Assembly: GCA_029975165.1 (NCBI GenBank)
Contig: JARKPR010000081.1
Coordinates: forward strand, 62,001 to 126,000
DNA from: Selenomonadales bacterium
GTDB lineage: Bacteria; Bacillota; Negativicutes; Sporomusales; UBA7701
DNA: 64,000 nucleotides
Direction: 5' to 3'
The position numbers and the translations under genes are program-made. Each line of letters starts with the position of its first letter. Position 1 is the stretch's first letter. This document shows positions 1 through 7,534 of this stretch, one piece after another. The notes under the pieces are model-generated. The model saw only the letters and a program-made list of their open reading frames with translations. It made no database searches and was not told where the DNA came from.

Positions 1-897
1 GGCTACAAGCGCCAGACCCTCAACGCCCTCCACATCCTCCACCTCTACAACCGCCTCAAGGCCGACCCCGGCATGGAGCTCACGCCGCGCGTCTTCATGT
101 TCGGCGGCAAAGCCGCCCCCGCCTACCACCAGGCCAAGCGCACCATTCGCCTCATCACCGCCCTCGCCGAGCTCATCAACAACGACAAAACCATCGGCGA
201 CAAACTCAAGGTCGTCTTCCTCGAAAACTACAACGTCTCCGTCGCCGAACTTCTCATGCCGGCCACCGACGTCAGCGAACAGATCCCCGCCGCCAGCCGC
301 GAAGCCTGCGGCACCAGCAACATGAAATTCATCATGAACGGCTCCGTCATCATCGGCACCCTCGACGGCGGCAACATCGAAATCAGAAAGGCCGTCGGCG
401 AAGAAAACATCGTCACCTTCGGCCTGACCGCCGAAGAAGTGCTCGCCTACTACGAGCGCGGCGGCTACGATCCCTGGGACATCTACCGCGGCGACGAACG
501 CGTCCGCACCGTCCTCGAACAGCTCGTCAGCGGCTTCCTGCCCGCCGACCCCGACGAATTCCGGCCGCTCTACGACGCCTTCCTCCACCACGGCGACCAG
601 TACTTCGTCCTCAAGGACTTCGCCCCCTACGTCGCCGCCCAGAAGGAAATCGAGCGGCTCTACCGCGACCGGCGGCGCTGGCTGGGCATGTGCCTCCGCA
701 ACATCGCCCACTCCGGCAAATTCTCCGGCGACCGCACCTTCACTGAATATGCCATCGACATCTGGAAACTGCGCCCCGCCGCCCCCGTCCGCTGCTACTG
801 CAGCGCCGACGACGCCTTCGCCCGCGCCGAAAACGGCTGCTCCCTCTCCGCCCGCTTCGGCATGGACATCGAAACCGCCCCGCCCCAGTTCAATTGA
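1..897 (+). CDS. glgP: Glycogen/starch phosphorylase, C-terminal part (cut by window edge)
   Basis: Releases glucose-1-phosphate from alpha-1,4-glucan using phosphate and pyridoxal phosphate. The frame is open from base 1, so the last 298 codons are seen and the N-terminal domain lies outside the window. The PLP-lysine motif of the family (EACGTSNMKF) is visible, with the lysine codon at 325-327, followed by the conserved NGSVIIGTLDGGNIEI segment. The end of the protein matches the usual family C-terminus in length. It is followed after 342 bases by an amylase-glucanotransferase fusion and a starch-binding module, which points to a glycogen degradation locus. Codons end mostly in C, unlike the plus-strand genes from 17 kb onward. 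Identification is firm; GlgP versus MalP cannot be separated from this fragment. Confidence 0.95.
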   Translation, partial: GYKRQTLNALHILHLYNRLKADPGMELTPRVFMFGGKAAPAYHQAKRTIRLITALAELINNDKTIGDKLKVVFLENYNVSVAELLMPATDVSEQIPAASREACGTSNMKFIMNGSVIIGTLDGGNIEIRKAVGEENIVTFGLTAEEVLAYYERGGYDPWDIYRGDERVRTVLEQLVSGFLPADPDEFRPLYDAFLHHGDQYFVLKDFAPYVAAQKEIERLYRDRRRWLGMCLRNIAHSGKFSGDRTFTEYAIDIWKLRPAAPVRCYCSADDAFARAENGCSLSARFGMDIETAPPQFN

Positions 898-969
898 CCT
901 CGCTTTGAGGATTTCCTAATCACGCGACTGTGCCCGGTACCTTCGCCGCAGTACTCGCCGCTAAATACA

Positions 970-1187
970 GCGCCGGTGGCGGGTTCGGGTGCAGCCACGT
1001 TAGCGAGGACGGCGGCCGCTACTTAGCGAGAGAGCCGGTAACAGCACCGCGCGAGCCGCCATGGACGGCGGCGAGAACCGACAATCGAACACGGACGTTC
1101 GTTTGGCGGTGGCGCGGTGCTGTCGGCGACGAGGTTAGTAAGGCCGCCGCCCGTAGCGAGTGGCAAACCCGAACCCGCCACCGGCGC
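970..1187. repeat. Large interrupted palindrome in the glgP-amylase gap
   Basis: The 898-1239 gap has no convincing gene. It holds an inverted repeat: 970-990 is the exact reverse complement of 1167-1187 (21 bases), and 1041-1052 of 1112-1123 (12 bases), with partly matching sequence between them. The left arm (about 995-1036) resembles 10846-10884. The right arm (about 1140-1165) resembles 8551-8577. It therefore belongs to a dispersed family. It could fold into a long hairpin or be a non-autonomous mobile remnant. Confidence 0.75.
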
Positions 1188-1239
1188 GTAGTGGCTGCAA
1201 TAACTTCGGCGGACTAGACGGCGATAATAAGGAGAAACT

Positions 1240-4200
1240 ATGGAAACCGACTGGCTTGTCCACGACTCGCATAACCTCTACTTCCGCAGCCCTTTCGGGG
1301 CTGTTTCTTGTCGCACGCCGCTCACCCTGCGCCTCGCCGTCCGCCGCCACGACCGGCCCGAAGCCGTCCTCCTCCGCCTGTGGCGCGACGGCGAAGGCCA
1401 GGAAGACCTCCCCATGGACCTGTGGCGCGAAGAAGGGGATAGACTCGTCTACCAGGCCGAATTCGCCGCCCCCGCCGTGCCCGGCCTCCTCTGGTACTCG
1501 TTCGTCGTCCGCCACTACGGCCGCGCGTGGTACTGCGGCAACAACCCCGCCCGCCTCGGCGGCCGCGGCCACATCTACGACCACGACCCGGCCGCCTGGC
1601 AGATCACCGTCCACCGGCCCGGGGCCGCCACCCCCGGCTGGCTCAAGGACGCCGTCATCTACCAGGTCTTCGTCGACCGCTTTTTTAACGGCAACCCCGG
1701 CGGCGCCATCATCGACCCGCCCAAAGACAGCCTCATCCACCCCTACTGGGACGCCATCCCCTTCTACGTGCGCGACACCCGCACCGGCGCCATCTTCGCC
1801 TACGACTTCTTCGGCGGCAACCTGCGCGGCGTGCTCGCCAAGCTGCCCTACCTCCAAAAGCTCGGCGTCACCGTCATCTACTTCAACCCCATCTTCGCCG
1901 CCCCCAGCAACCACAAATACGACACCGGCGACTACAAAGCCATCGACCCGCTATTCGGCGACAACGCCCTGTTCGCCGACCTGTGCGAGCGCGCCCGCGC
2001 GCTCGGCATGCGCGTCATCCTCGACGGCGTCTTCAGCCACACCGGCAGCGACAGCCGCTACTTCAACCGCGACGGCCGCTACCCCGACCCCGGCGCCTAC
2101 CAGTCCCAAGACTCGCCCTACTACAAATGGTACCGCTTCAGCGAATGGCCCGACCACTACGAATCGTGGTGGGGCATCGGCACCCTGCCCAACGTCAACG
2201 AACTCGAGCCCTCGTACCTCGACTTTATCATCGAAGGCGAAGACAGCGTCGTCCGCCACTGGGCGCGGGCCGGCGTCGCCGGCTGGCGGCTCGACGTCGC
2301 CGACGAACTGCCCGACGAATTCATCCGCCGCCTGCGGGCCGTCCTCAAGGAGGAGGACCCCGACGCCGCCCTCATCGGCGAAGTGTGGGAGGACGCCTCC
2401 AACAAGACGAGCTACAGCGTGCGGCGGCAGTATTTCCTGGGCGACGGCCTCGACGCCGCCACCGGCTACCCCTTCCGCGCCGCCCTCCTCGACTTCGCCC
2501 TCGGCCGCCGCGACGCCGCCGCCCTGAACGCCGCCCTCCTGAGCCTGTACGAAAACTACCCGCGCGAAAACTTCTTCGCCGCCATGAACCTTCTCGGCAG
2601 CCACGACGTGCCGCGCGCCCTCACCCTCCTCGGCGAAGCGCCGCCGCCCGACAAGCTCACCCTCGCCGAGCAGGCCCGCTACCGCCTGCCGGCCGAACAG
2701 CGCCGCCTGGGCCTGGAGCGCCTCAAACTCCTCGCGTTGTTCCAGTTCACCTTCCCCGGCGCTCCCTGCGTATACTACGGCGACGAAGCCGGGATGGAAG
2801 GCTACACCGACCCCTTCAACCGCGGCCCCTATCCGTGGGGGCGGGAAGAAGGCGACCTCGTCGCCTGGTACGGCAAACTCGCCGCCCTCCGCCACCGCCA
2901 CGCCGTCCTCCGCAGCGGCGAATGGCTGCCCCTGTACGCCGACGGCGACGTCTACGGCTACCTCCGCCGCGTCGGCCGCGGCCGCGACGTCTTCGGCCGC
3001 CCGCAGCGGCCTAACGCCGCCCTCGTTCTCCTCAACCGCAGCCGCGAGCTGCGCCGCCTCACCCTCGACGTAAGCCCGTGGATGGACGGCGAGATCTATA
3101 ACGCCCTCGCCGGCTACGCCCCCGTCAACATTCACGGCGGCAAGCTCGAGATAATCCTCGGGCCGCTGTCCGGCGCCCTGCTCCTCAAGCGCCCCGAAAC
3201 AGCCCCCGTCTTCGCCCGCGGCGCCGGCGTCCTCCTCCATCCCACCTCGCTGCCGGGCGGCGACCTCGGGCCGCACGCCTACCGCTTCGTCGACTGGCTG
3301 GCCGCCGCCGGCCAGAAATGGTGGCAAATCCTGCCTCTCAACCCCCCCGGCTTCGGCGATTCGCCCTACCAGAGCGCCTCGGCCTTCGCCGGCAGCCCCG
3401 GCCTCATCGCCCCGGCCGTCGCCGTCGACGAGGATGGCTACGCCGCCTTCCTGGCCGAGAACGCCCTGTGGCTCGACAACTACGCCCTCTACGCCGCCCT
3501 CAAGGACCATTTCGGCGGCCGGCCCTGGACGGAGTGGGAAGAAGGCGCGGCCCGCCGCGACCCGGCCACCCTGGCCCGTTACGCCGCCATGCTCGCCGCC
3601 GCCGTCGAAGGCCACCGCCGCGAACAATACACCTTCTTCGCCCAGTGGCGCGCCCTCAAGGACTACGCCAACGCCAAAGGCATCAAAATCATCGGCGACC
3701 TGCCCATCTTCGTGGCCGCCGACTCGGCCGACGTATGGGCCAACCCGCGCCTCTTCCGCCTCGACGGGACCGGCCGGCCGCTGGCCGTCGCCGGCGTCCC
3801 GCCAGACTACTTCAGCGCCACCGGCCAGCTGTGGGGCAATCCCCTGTACGACTGGACGGCCATGGCCGCCGACGACTACCGCTGGTGGCGGGAGCGCCTG
3901 GCCCACGCCCTCCGGTACGCCGACGCCGTTCGCATCGACCACTTCCGCGGCTTCGAAGCCTTCTGGTCCGTACCGGCCGGCGAAGCCACCGCCCAGCGGG
4001 GCGAATGGGTCGCCGGCCCCGGCGCCGCCTTCTTCGCCGCCGTCGAAAAGCACCTCGGCCGCCTGCCCGTCATCGCCGAAGACCTCGGCGTCATCACCCC
4101 GGCCGTCGAAAGCCTGCGCGACAAATTCGCCTTCCCCGGCATGAAGATAATCCAGTTTGCCCTCGAAGGCGACGAATGGCCGGACGGCGAAGACAACGCC

Positions 4201-4497
4201 GTCGTCTACACCGGCACCCACGACAACGACACCACCCTCGGCTGGCACCGGGCGCGCACCGGCGACCAGGCCGCCGGCGCGGACGTCTGCTGGCGGCTGA
4301 TCGAGTCCGCCTACGCTGCCCCGGCCTGCCTGGCCGTCATCCCCCTCCAGGACATCCTCGGCCTCGGCGGCGAGGCGCGGATGAACACCCCCGGCACGGT
4401 CGGCGGCGGCAACTGGGCATGGCGCTACAACGAAGGCGACATAACTGGAGAAAATGCCAACAAACTGGCCGCCCTGGCGGCAAAATATGGCCGGTAG
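1240..4497 (+). CDS. Neopullulanase-type alpha-amylase fused to 4-alpha-glucanotransferase
   Basis: A two-enzyme protein of 1085 residues for alpha-glucan breakdown. Residues 1-130 look like the N-terminal beta domain of cyclodextrinase/neopullulanase enzymes. Residues about 140-650 are a GH13 catalytic unit: DGVFSH, nucleophile D352 in GWRLDVAD, acid E381 in LIGEVWE and D456 in LLGSHD. Residues about 660-1085 are a complete GH77 amylomaltase: substrate loop near LHPTSLPGG, nucleophile D900 in RIDHFRG, acid E947 in AEDLG and D995 in GTHDND. All six catalytic carboxylates are present, so both halves should be active. No signal peptide is seen, so it should be cytoplasmic. AAGGAG sits just upstream of the ATG. 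Amylase cleavage and disproportionation in one chain would feed GlgP with linear glucans. Confidence 0.93.
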   Translation: METDWLVHDSHNLYFRSPFGAVSCRTPLTLRLAVRRHDRPEAVLLRLWRDGEGQEDLPMDLWREEGDRLVYQAEFAAPAVPGLLWYSFVVRHYGRAWYCGNNPARLGGRGHIYDHDPAAWQITVHRPGAATPGWLKDAVIYQVFVDRFFNGNPGGAIIDPPKDSLIHPYWDAIPFYVRDTRTGAIFAYDFFGGNLRGVLAKLPYLQKLGVTVIYFNPIFAAPSNHKYDTGDYKAIDPLFGDNALFADLCERARALGMRVILDGVFSHTGSDSRYFNRDGRYPDPGAYQSQDSPYYKWYRFSEWPDHYESWWGIGTLPNVNELEPSYLDFIIEGEDSVVRHWARAGVAGWRLDVADELPDEFIRRLRAVLKEEDPDAALIGEVWEDASNKTSYSVRRQYFLGDGLDAATGYPFRAALLDFALGRRDAAALNAALLSLYENYPRENFFAAMNLLGSHDVPRALTLLGEAPPPDKLTLAEQARYRLPAEQRRLGLERLKLLALFQFTFPGAPCVYYGDEAGMEGYTDPFNRGPYPWGREEGDLVAWYGKLAALRHRHAVLRSGEWLPLYADGDVYGYLRRVGRGRDVFGRPQRPNAALVLLNRSRELRRLTLDVSPWMDGEIYNALAGYAPVNIHGGKLEIILGPLSGALLLKRPETAPVFARGAGVLLHPTSLPGGDLGPHAYRFVDWLAAAGQKWWQILPLNPPGFGDSPYQSASAFAGSPGLIAPAVAVDEDGYAAFLAENALWLDNYALYAALKDHFGGRPWTEWEEGAARRDPATLARYAAMLAAAVEGHRREQYTFFAQWRALKDYANAKGIKIIGDLPIFVAADSADVWANPRLFRLDGTGRPLAVAGVPPDYFSATGQLWGNPLYDWTAMAADDYRWWRERLAHALRYADAVRIDHFRGFEAFWSVPAGEATAQRGEWVAGPGAAFFAAVEKHLGRLPVIAEDLGVITPAVESLRDKFAFPGMKIIQFALEGDEWPDGEDNAVVYTGTHDNDTTLGWHRARTGDQAAGADVCWRLIESAYAAPACLAVIPLQDILGLGGEARMNTPGTVGGGNWAWRYNEGDITGENANKLAALAAKYGR

Positions 4498-4604
4498 CGA
4501 ACCCTGCCGTAGCGGGCATACTAAATGACAGATACCTGTCAGGATGAAATGCCGGAGAAAATGCCCGCCAACGCCAGATAATGTCAGAAGGGGAGGATGC
4601 CGCC

Positions 4605-4922
4605 ATGACCCGCCACATCAACAGGAAATACGCCGCCAACGGCCTCTTCGTCAACCCCGCCCTGCCGTCCAAGGGCGAAACCGTAAAAGTCGTCTACACC
4701 GGCCTTCTCGCCAACAGCGGCGCGGATCGGCTGTACGTCCGCTTCGGTTTCGGCCCCGCCTGGGAAGGCGCGCTCGACTACAAAATGGTCCGCACGGAAA
4801 ACGGCTTCGCCGCCGCCGTGCCGGTGGCGGCGGCTGATTCGCTCAACCTGTGCTTCCACGACAGCGCCGGCCACTGGGACAACAACGCCGGCAGCGACTA
4901 TTCGTTCGAGGTGACCGGGTAG
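4605..4922 (+). CDS. Small stand-alone starch/glycogen-binding module (CBM25/53-like)
   Basis: A 105-residue protein with the look of a CBM25/53 carbohydrate-binding domain: a beta-rich sequence with KVVYTGLLANSGADRLYVRFGFG, a central tryptophan (AWEGALDY) and a late LCFHDSAGHWDNNAGSDYSF segment typical of these modules. There is no catalytic domain and no signal peptide. The ATG at 4605 is preferred over the one at 4581 because AAGGGGAGG (4588-4596) is 8 bases before it. It follows the amylase-glucanotransferase gene and probably helps dock glycogen enzymes or marks the granule. The role is inferred from the fold and the neighbours. Confidence 0.75.
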   Translation: MTRHINRKYAANGLFVNPALPSKGETVKVVYTGLLANSGADRLYVRFGFGPAWEGALDYKMVRTENGFAAAVPVAAADSLNLCFHDSAGHWDNNAGSDYSFEVTG

Positions 4923-4947
4923 CGCCGCCGGGCGGTGCGGCAACAGG

Positions 4948-4972
4948 ACGGGGCGGCTCAGGGCCGCCCCGT
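4948..4972. terminator. GC-rich hairpin after the glycogen genes
   Basis: A perfect 10-bp stem (ACGGGGCGGC/GCCGCCCCGT) with a 5-base loop. The T-rich tract follows only after about 13 bases, so termination on the plus strand is likely but not ideal. Confidence 0.55.
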
Positions 4973-4982
4973 GACAATGTGG

Positions 4983-5093
4983 TCATTTATTTTTCTGGGG
5001 ACTGTTTGTCGGCGGGGAAATTTCCTTGGCGAGGTCGGCGCGGCTTTGTTTGCCTTTGTCGTTCTGCCCACCCGGCAAGTCCTTGAAGCCCAT
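4983..5093 (-). CDS. Tiny hydrophilic protein (36 residues), unknown function
   Basis: An open frame of 36 residues beginning MGFKDLPGG and rich in K, S, N, Q and P, with no hydrophobic segment. GGAGGTGAT lies just upstream of the ATG on the minus strand (about 5098-5106), a strong ribosome site that would be unlikely by chance. It lies between the glycogen cluster and metF, divergent from metF. Two other tiny hydrophilic genes with equally good ribosome sites lie just beyond metF. Their composition recalls minor small acid-soluble spore proteins, but no family motif is visible, so that is only a suggestion. Confidence 0.6.
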   Translation of the reverse strand: MGFKDLPGGQNDKGKQSRADLAKEISPPTNSPQKNK

Positions 5094-5218
5094 AAAATCA
5101 CCTCCGGCAGTAGTTTTCCCAAAAAGCGGCCAGCGGCCGCTATTTTTCCTTGCGGGTCCCGGTCTTGAATTCAGCCGTCTCGGGATTCCATTTCGTTGTC
5201 CCTTTGGGGAAAAGTGGC

Positions 5219-5247
5219 TTGACAAAACCGGGGACGCGAGTTATTAT
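5219..5247 (+). promoter_or_regulatory. metF promoter, TTGACA-N17-TATTAT
   Basis: TTGACA at 5219-5224 and TATTAT at 5242-5247, exactly 17 bases apart and about 50 bases before the metF start. This is a near-consensus vegetative (sigma-A type) promoter. Confidence 0.85.
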
Positions 5248-5297
5248 TCCCCTATTACGGATATTTATTTTTACCGAACGGACGGGGGCAGGGAAGG

Positions 5298-6170
5298 ATG
5301 AAAATTAACGGCTTATTCACCGGCGAGCAGGTGATATCGTTCGAGATTTTCCCGCCCAAGCCCGATTTCCCGCTTGATACCGTTTTCGCTACGCTGGAAG
5401 AACTCAAGGGCCTCAACCCCGCTTTCATCAGCGTGACTTACGGGGCGGGCGGATCGAGCTCGGCGCGGTCGATCGAGATCGTCGACAAGGTTAAAAATCA
5501 TTACGGCGTGGAGGCGGTGGCGCATCTGACGTGCGTGGGGGCGACCCCGGACACGATCGATACCGTTCTCGACCGCCTGCAGGCGTTGGGGGTGGAGAAC
5601 ATCCTCGCCCTCAGGGGCGACCCGCCGGCGGGCGACGACGGCTTCGTACCGCCCGAAAACGGGTTCGCGTACGCTAAGGACCTGATCAGGCACGTGAAAG
5701 GGCGCGACTGCTTCAGCATCGCCGCGGCCGCTTATCCCGAGGGGCACCTGGAGTGCCGGGACGTCGACCGGGATATCGAATATTTGCAGCAGAAGGTCGA
5801 GCAGGGTGTCGACCTGCTCATTACCCAGCTGTTTTTCGATAACGCGCTGTTCTATGCGTTCATGGAGAAGATCCGCGCCAAGGGGATAGCCTGCCCGGTG
5901 TCGGCCGGCATCATGCCGGTGCTGAACGCCTCGCAGGTCAAGCGGATAACGTCGCTGTGCGGGGCCGGTATCCCGGCGAAGCTGCAGCGGCTGATGGAGA
6001 AGTACGGCGCCGTGCCGGCGGATATGGAGAAGGCGGGCATCGAGTATGCCTCGGAGCAGATCGTTGATTTGCTGGCGCATAAAGTGAACGGAGTACACTT
6101 TTATACGATGAACAAGGCGCGGCAGACCAAGGAGATCATGGGCAATATCGCGGGGGCGCTACGAAAATGA
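5298..6170 (+). CDS. metF: 5,10-methylenetetrahydrofolate reductase
   Basis: Reduces methylene-tetrahydrofolate to methyl-tetrahydrofolate with a flavin. This serves methionine synthesis and, in acetogens, the methyl branch of the Wood-Ljungdahl pathway. At 290 residues it has the normal MetF length. Visible family motifs are FEIFPPK near the start (active-site Glu), ISVTYGAGGSS, LTCVGAT, NILALRGDPP and [15 protein letters not shown] precedes the ATG. It is a single transcription unit, with its own consensus promoter upstream and a strong terminator overlapping the stop codon. No metV or corrinoid protein gene is adjacent, so the sequence does not say which pathway it mainly serves. Confidence 0.95.
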   Translation: MKINGLFTGEQVISFEIFPPKPDFPLDTVFATLEELKGLNPAFISVTYGAGGSSSARSIEIVDKVKNHYGVEAVAHLTCVGATPDTIDTVLDRLQALGVENILALRGDPPAGDDGFVPPENGFAYAKDLIRHVKGRDCFSIAAAAYPEGHLECRDVDRDIEYLQQKVEQGVDLLITQLFFDNALFYAFMEKIRAKGIACPVSAGIMPVLNASQVKRITSLCGAGIPAKLQRLMEKYGAVPADMEKAGIEYASEQIVDLLAHKVNGVHFYTMNKARQTKEIMGNIAGALRK

Positions 6171-6193
6171 GGGGCGGAGAAATCCGCCCCTCA
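6168..6193. terminator. Bidirectional terminator shared by metF and the convergent small gene
   Basis: An 11-bp perfect stem (TGAGGGGCGGA / TCCGCCCCTCA) with loop GAAA, followed by six T on the plus strand and preceded by four A. The stem contains the metF stop codon on one arm and the stop codon of the minus-strand small gene on the other. Confidence 0.9.
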
Positions 6194-6298
6194 TTTTTTG
6201 CGGCTCTTGGCCTGTTTTTTCTGGCCGTTTTTCACCTGGGACGAGGCGCGGCTCGATCCCTGGCCGTCTTTGTCGTGCTGTTCGCCGCTGTTTTTCAT
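6191..6298 (-). CDS. Tiny lysine-rich hydrophilic protein (35 residues)
   Basis: Minus-strand frame of 35 residues beginning MKNSGEQHDKDG and ending in KSRKK, with almost no hydrophobic residues. GAGGTG is 8 bases before the ATG. The start lies 2 bases beyond the stop codon of the next small gene (6300-6485), so the two form a tight operon and are probably translationally coupled. The stop codon is built into the terminator shared with metF. Size, composition and spacing support a real gene. A DNA-binding or spore-core role is possible, but no family is recognised. Confidence 0.65.
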   Translation of the reverse strand: MKNSGEQHDKDGQGSSRASSQVKNGQKKQAKSRKK

Positions 6299-6299
6299 G

Positions 6300-6485
6300 T
6301 CATTTCACCTCGCTGTCGCTTTCGGTGGTGTTGGCTTTGGGAACGGCGGTGAGTTTTTCGGTGGGCGGGAAGACGGCGGTCGCCTTGGGGTTGGTAAGCA
6401 GGTCGGCGTCCTTGCCGCCCCAGGGGCCGTGGGTGGGCTGCTTGCCGGTGCGGCGGCCCTTGTCGGTGATGTTGACATGTACCAT
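6300..6485 (-). CDS. Small hydrophilic protein (61 residues), unknown function
   Basis: Begins MVHVNITDKGRRTGK with GGAGGTGA directly upstream (about 6490-6497), and is rich in K, T, P and G. No signal peptide or membrane segment. It is the first gene of a two-gene minus-strand unit with the 35-residue gene at 6191-6298. The GKQPTHGPWGGKDADL stretch suggests an extended, disordered protein. No family is recognised. Grouping with the other tiny genes around metF suggests a sporulation or stress-related set, which is inference only. Confidence 0.65.
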   Translation of the reverse strand: MVHVNITDKGRRTGKQPTHGPWGGKDADLLTNPKATAVFPPTEKLTAVPKANTTESDSEVK

Positions 6486-6570
6486 CGCGTCACCTCCGGG
6501 TATTTTATCGCGTGTTTCCGCTGTTAGTATCTCCAGCGGCGGCGCCGGGGCGCGGCGGGACAAACAAAAA

Positions 6571-6592
6571 ACTCCCGGAAATATCCGGGAGT
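6571..6592. terminator. Bidirectional hairpin ACTCCCGGA/TCCGGGAGT
   Basis: A 9-bp perfect stem with flanking A and T runs, just beyond the stop codon of the minus-strand gene at 6598-7401. The CTCCCGG/CCGGGAG stem type recurs at 8648-8665, in the second copy of the direct repeat near 11035, and in variant form at 11408 and 14372. Confidence 0.85.
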
Positions 6593-6597
6593 TTTTG

Positions 6598-7401
6598 TTA
6601 CTGTATAACCCATTTACCATCGTCGAGTTCGAGCCGGATGGCGGCCAAGGGACGGGCGTCTTTGTCGACGAGCTCGACGGCGAAAGCCCAGTCGGCGGTG
6701 TTTAGCCGGCAGTCGTAGGGCGAATGCCGACCCACCGCGGCGTGGCCGATGCTGAAGCCCCGGACGGTTTTGTCGATCGTCCAGCGTCCTGGGGCGGTTA
6801 CATCCGGCGGGAGCGGGAAGGGCTGCCATTTTCCGGCCGCCAGCCGCCAGGAATAAAAGGCGATAGAGTTGCGCTCCGGTCCGCGGTGGCTTTCGATGAG
6901 GACAAGGAAGCAGCCGGCGTCGGATAGGATTATTCCGGCGTGTTCCAGCCGCCCGCTATCGGCTTCCCGGGCGAGCGGGTGAAGCCGTTCGGCGCTTACC
7001 GCGCCGCCGTTTCTGGTCTGGGAATAAATCGTCGCCGCCGTCCCGGCGGCGGCCTTTTTGGGGGTCAGGAATACGAGGCGGTGGTCCTGGCCGGCCACGG
7101 TCACCCAACTGCCGAACGTCAGCGCAAAGCCGCCGCCGTCGCCCGTTAGGCCGTCCGGCTCGCTGTCCAGGCTGTCTTTTTCGTTGAGCACGGCGAGCAG
7201 GGCGTCGTTGATTTTGCTATAGGCTTTTTGCCGCGCGCCGGGGCGTGTCAGGGAGTCGTAGCCGCGCAGCTCGTCCTTGAGAATGGCGACTTTGCGGGAA
7301 AACGCATCGCCGGCGGAAGCTGTGGAGAGGCATGCGCCGCCGACGGCTGAGAGAACGATTGCAAGCAAAAGAAGCTTTCGATACCAACGGTTTGCGAACA
7401 T
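6598..7401 (-). CDS. Exported protein of unknown function
   Basis: 267 residues with a clear signal peptide (MFANRWYRKLLLLAIVLSAV, then small residues and a likely cleavage around STASAG). The mature part has an early lysine-rich helix, then beta-rich sequence with several W and a final LELDDGKWVIQ. It could be a periplasmic or surface protein. No catalytic motif or family is recognised. It is the last gene of the minus-strand accessory region, just before a bidirectional terminator. Neighbouring genes code for membrane proteins and modular array proteins, so it may be a partner of them, but nothing in the sequence shows this. Confidence 0.75.
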   Translation of the reverse strand: MFANRWYRKLLLLAIVLSAVGGACLSTASAGDAFSRKVAILKDELRGYDSLTRPGARQKAYSKINDALLAVLNEKDSLDSEPDGLTGDGGGFALTFGSWVTVAGQDHRLVFLTPKKAAAGTAATIYSQTRNGGAVSAERLHPLAREADSGRLEHAGIILSDAGCFLVLIESHRGPERNSIAFYSWRLAAGKWQPFPLPPDVTAPGRWTIDKTVRGFSIGHAAVGRHSPYDCRLNTADWAFAVELVDKDARPLAAIRLELDDGKWVIQ

Positions 7402-7497
7402 TTTATCCCGCCCTAAAGCCTGAAATGGTAGTGGAGATTGCAGCTTGTTTACATTTTAGCATGCCAATTTTGCCGATTGTGTCGGAATAACGAAAAA

Positions 7498-7518
7498 GCC
7501 CCGGCTTTTCCGGCCGGG
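7498..7518 (-). terminator. Terminator after the membrane protein gene
   Basis: On the minus strand a CCCGGC/GCCGGG hairpin is followed by GCTTTTT. It lies about 17 bases past the stop codon at 7535. Confidence 0.75.
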
Positions 7519-7534
7519 GGGCGGACGGGAAAAG

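Noticed and set aside
1951..4248. 765-residue minus-strand frame opposite the amylase fusion
   Set aside because: The Gly/Val/Ala/Glu composition is typical of an antisense shadow. Both catalytic domains on the plus strand are complete.
4900..5300. Replication origin at the composition switch
   Set aside because: No dnaA/dnaN/gyr genes and no cluster of DnaA boxes noticed. An inversion or acquired segment explains it more simply.
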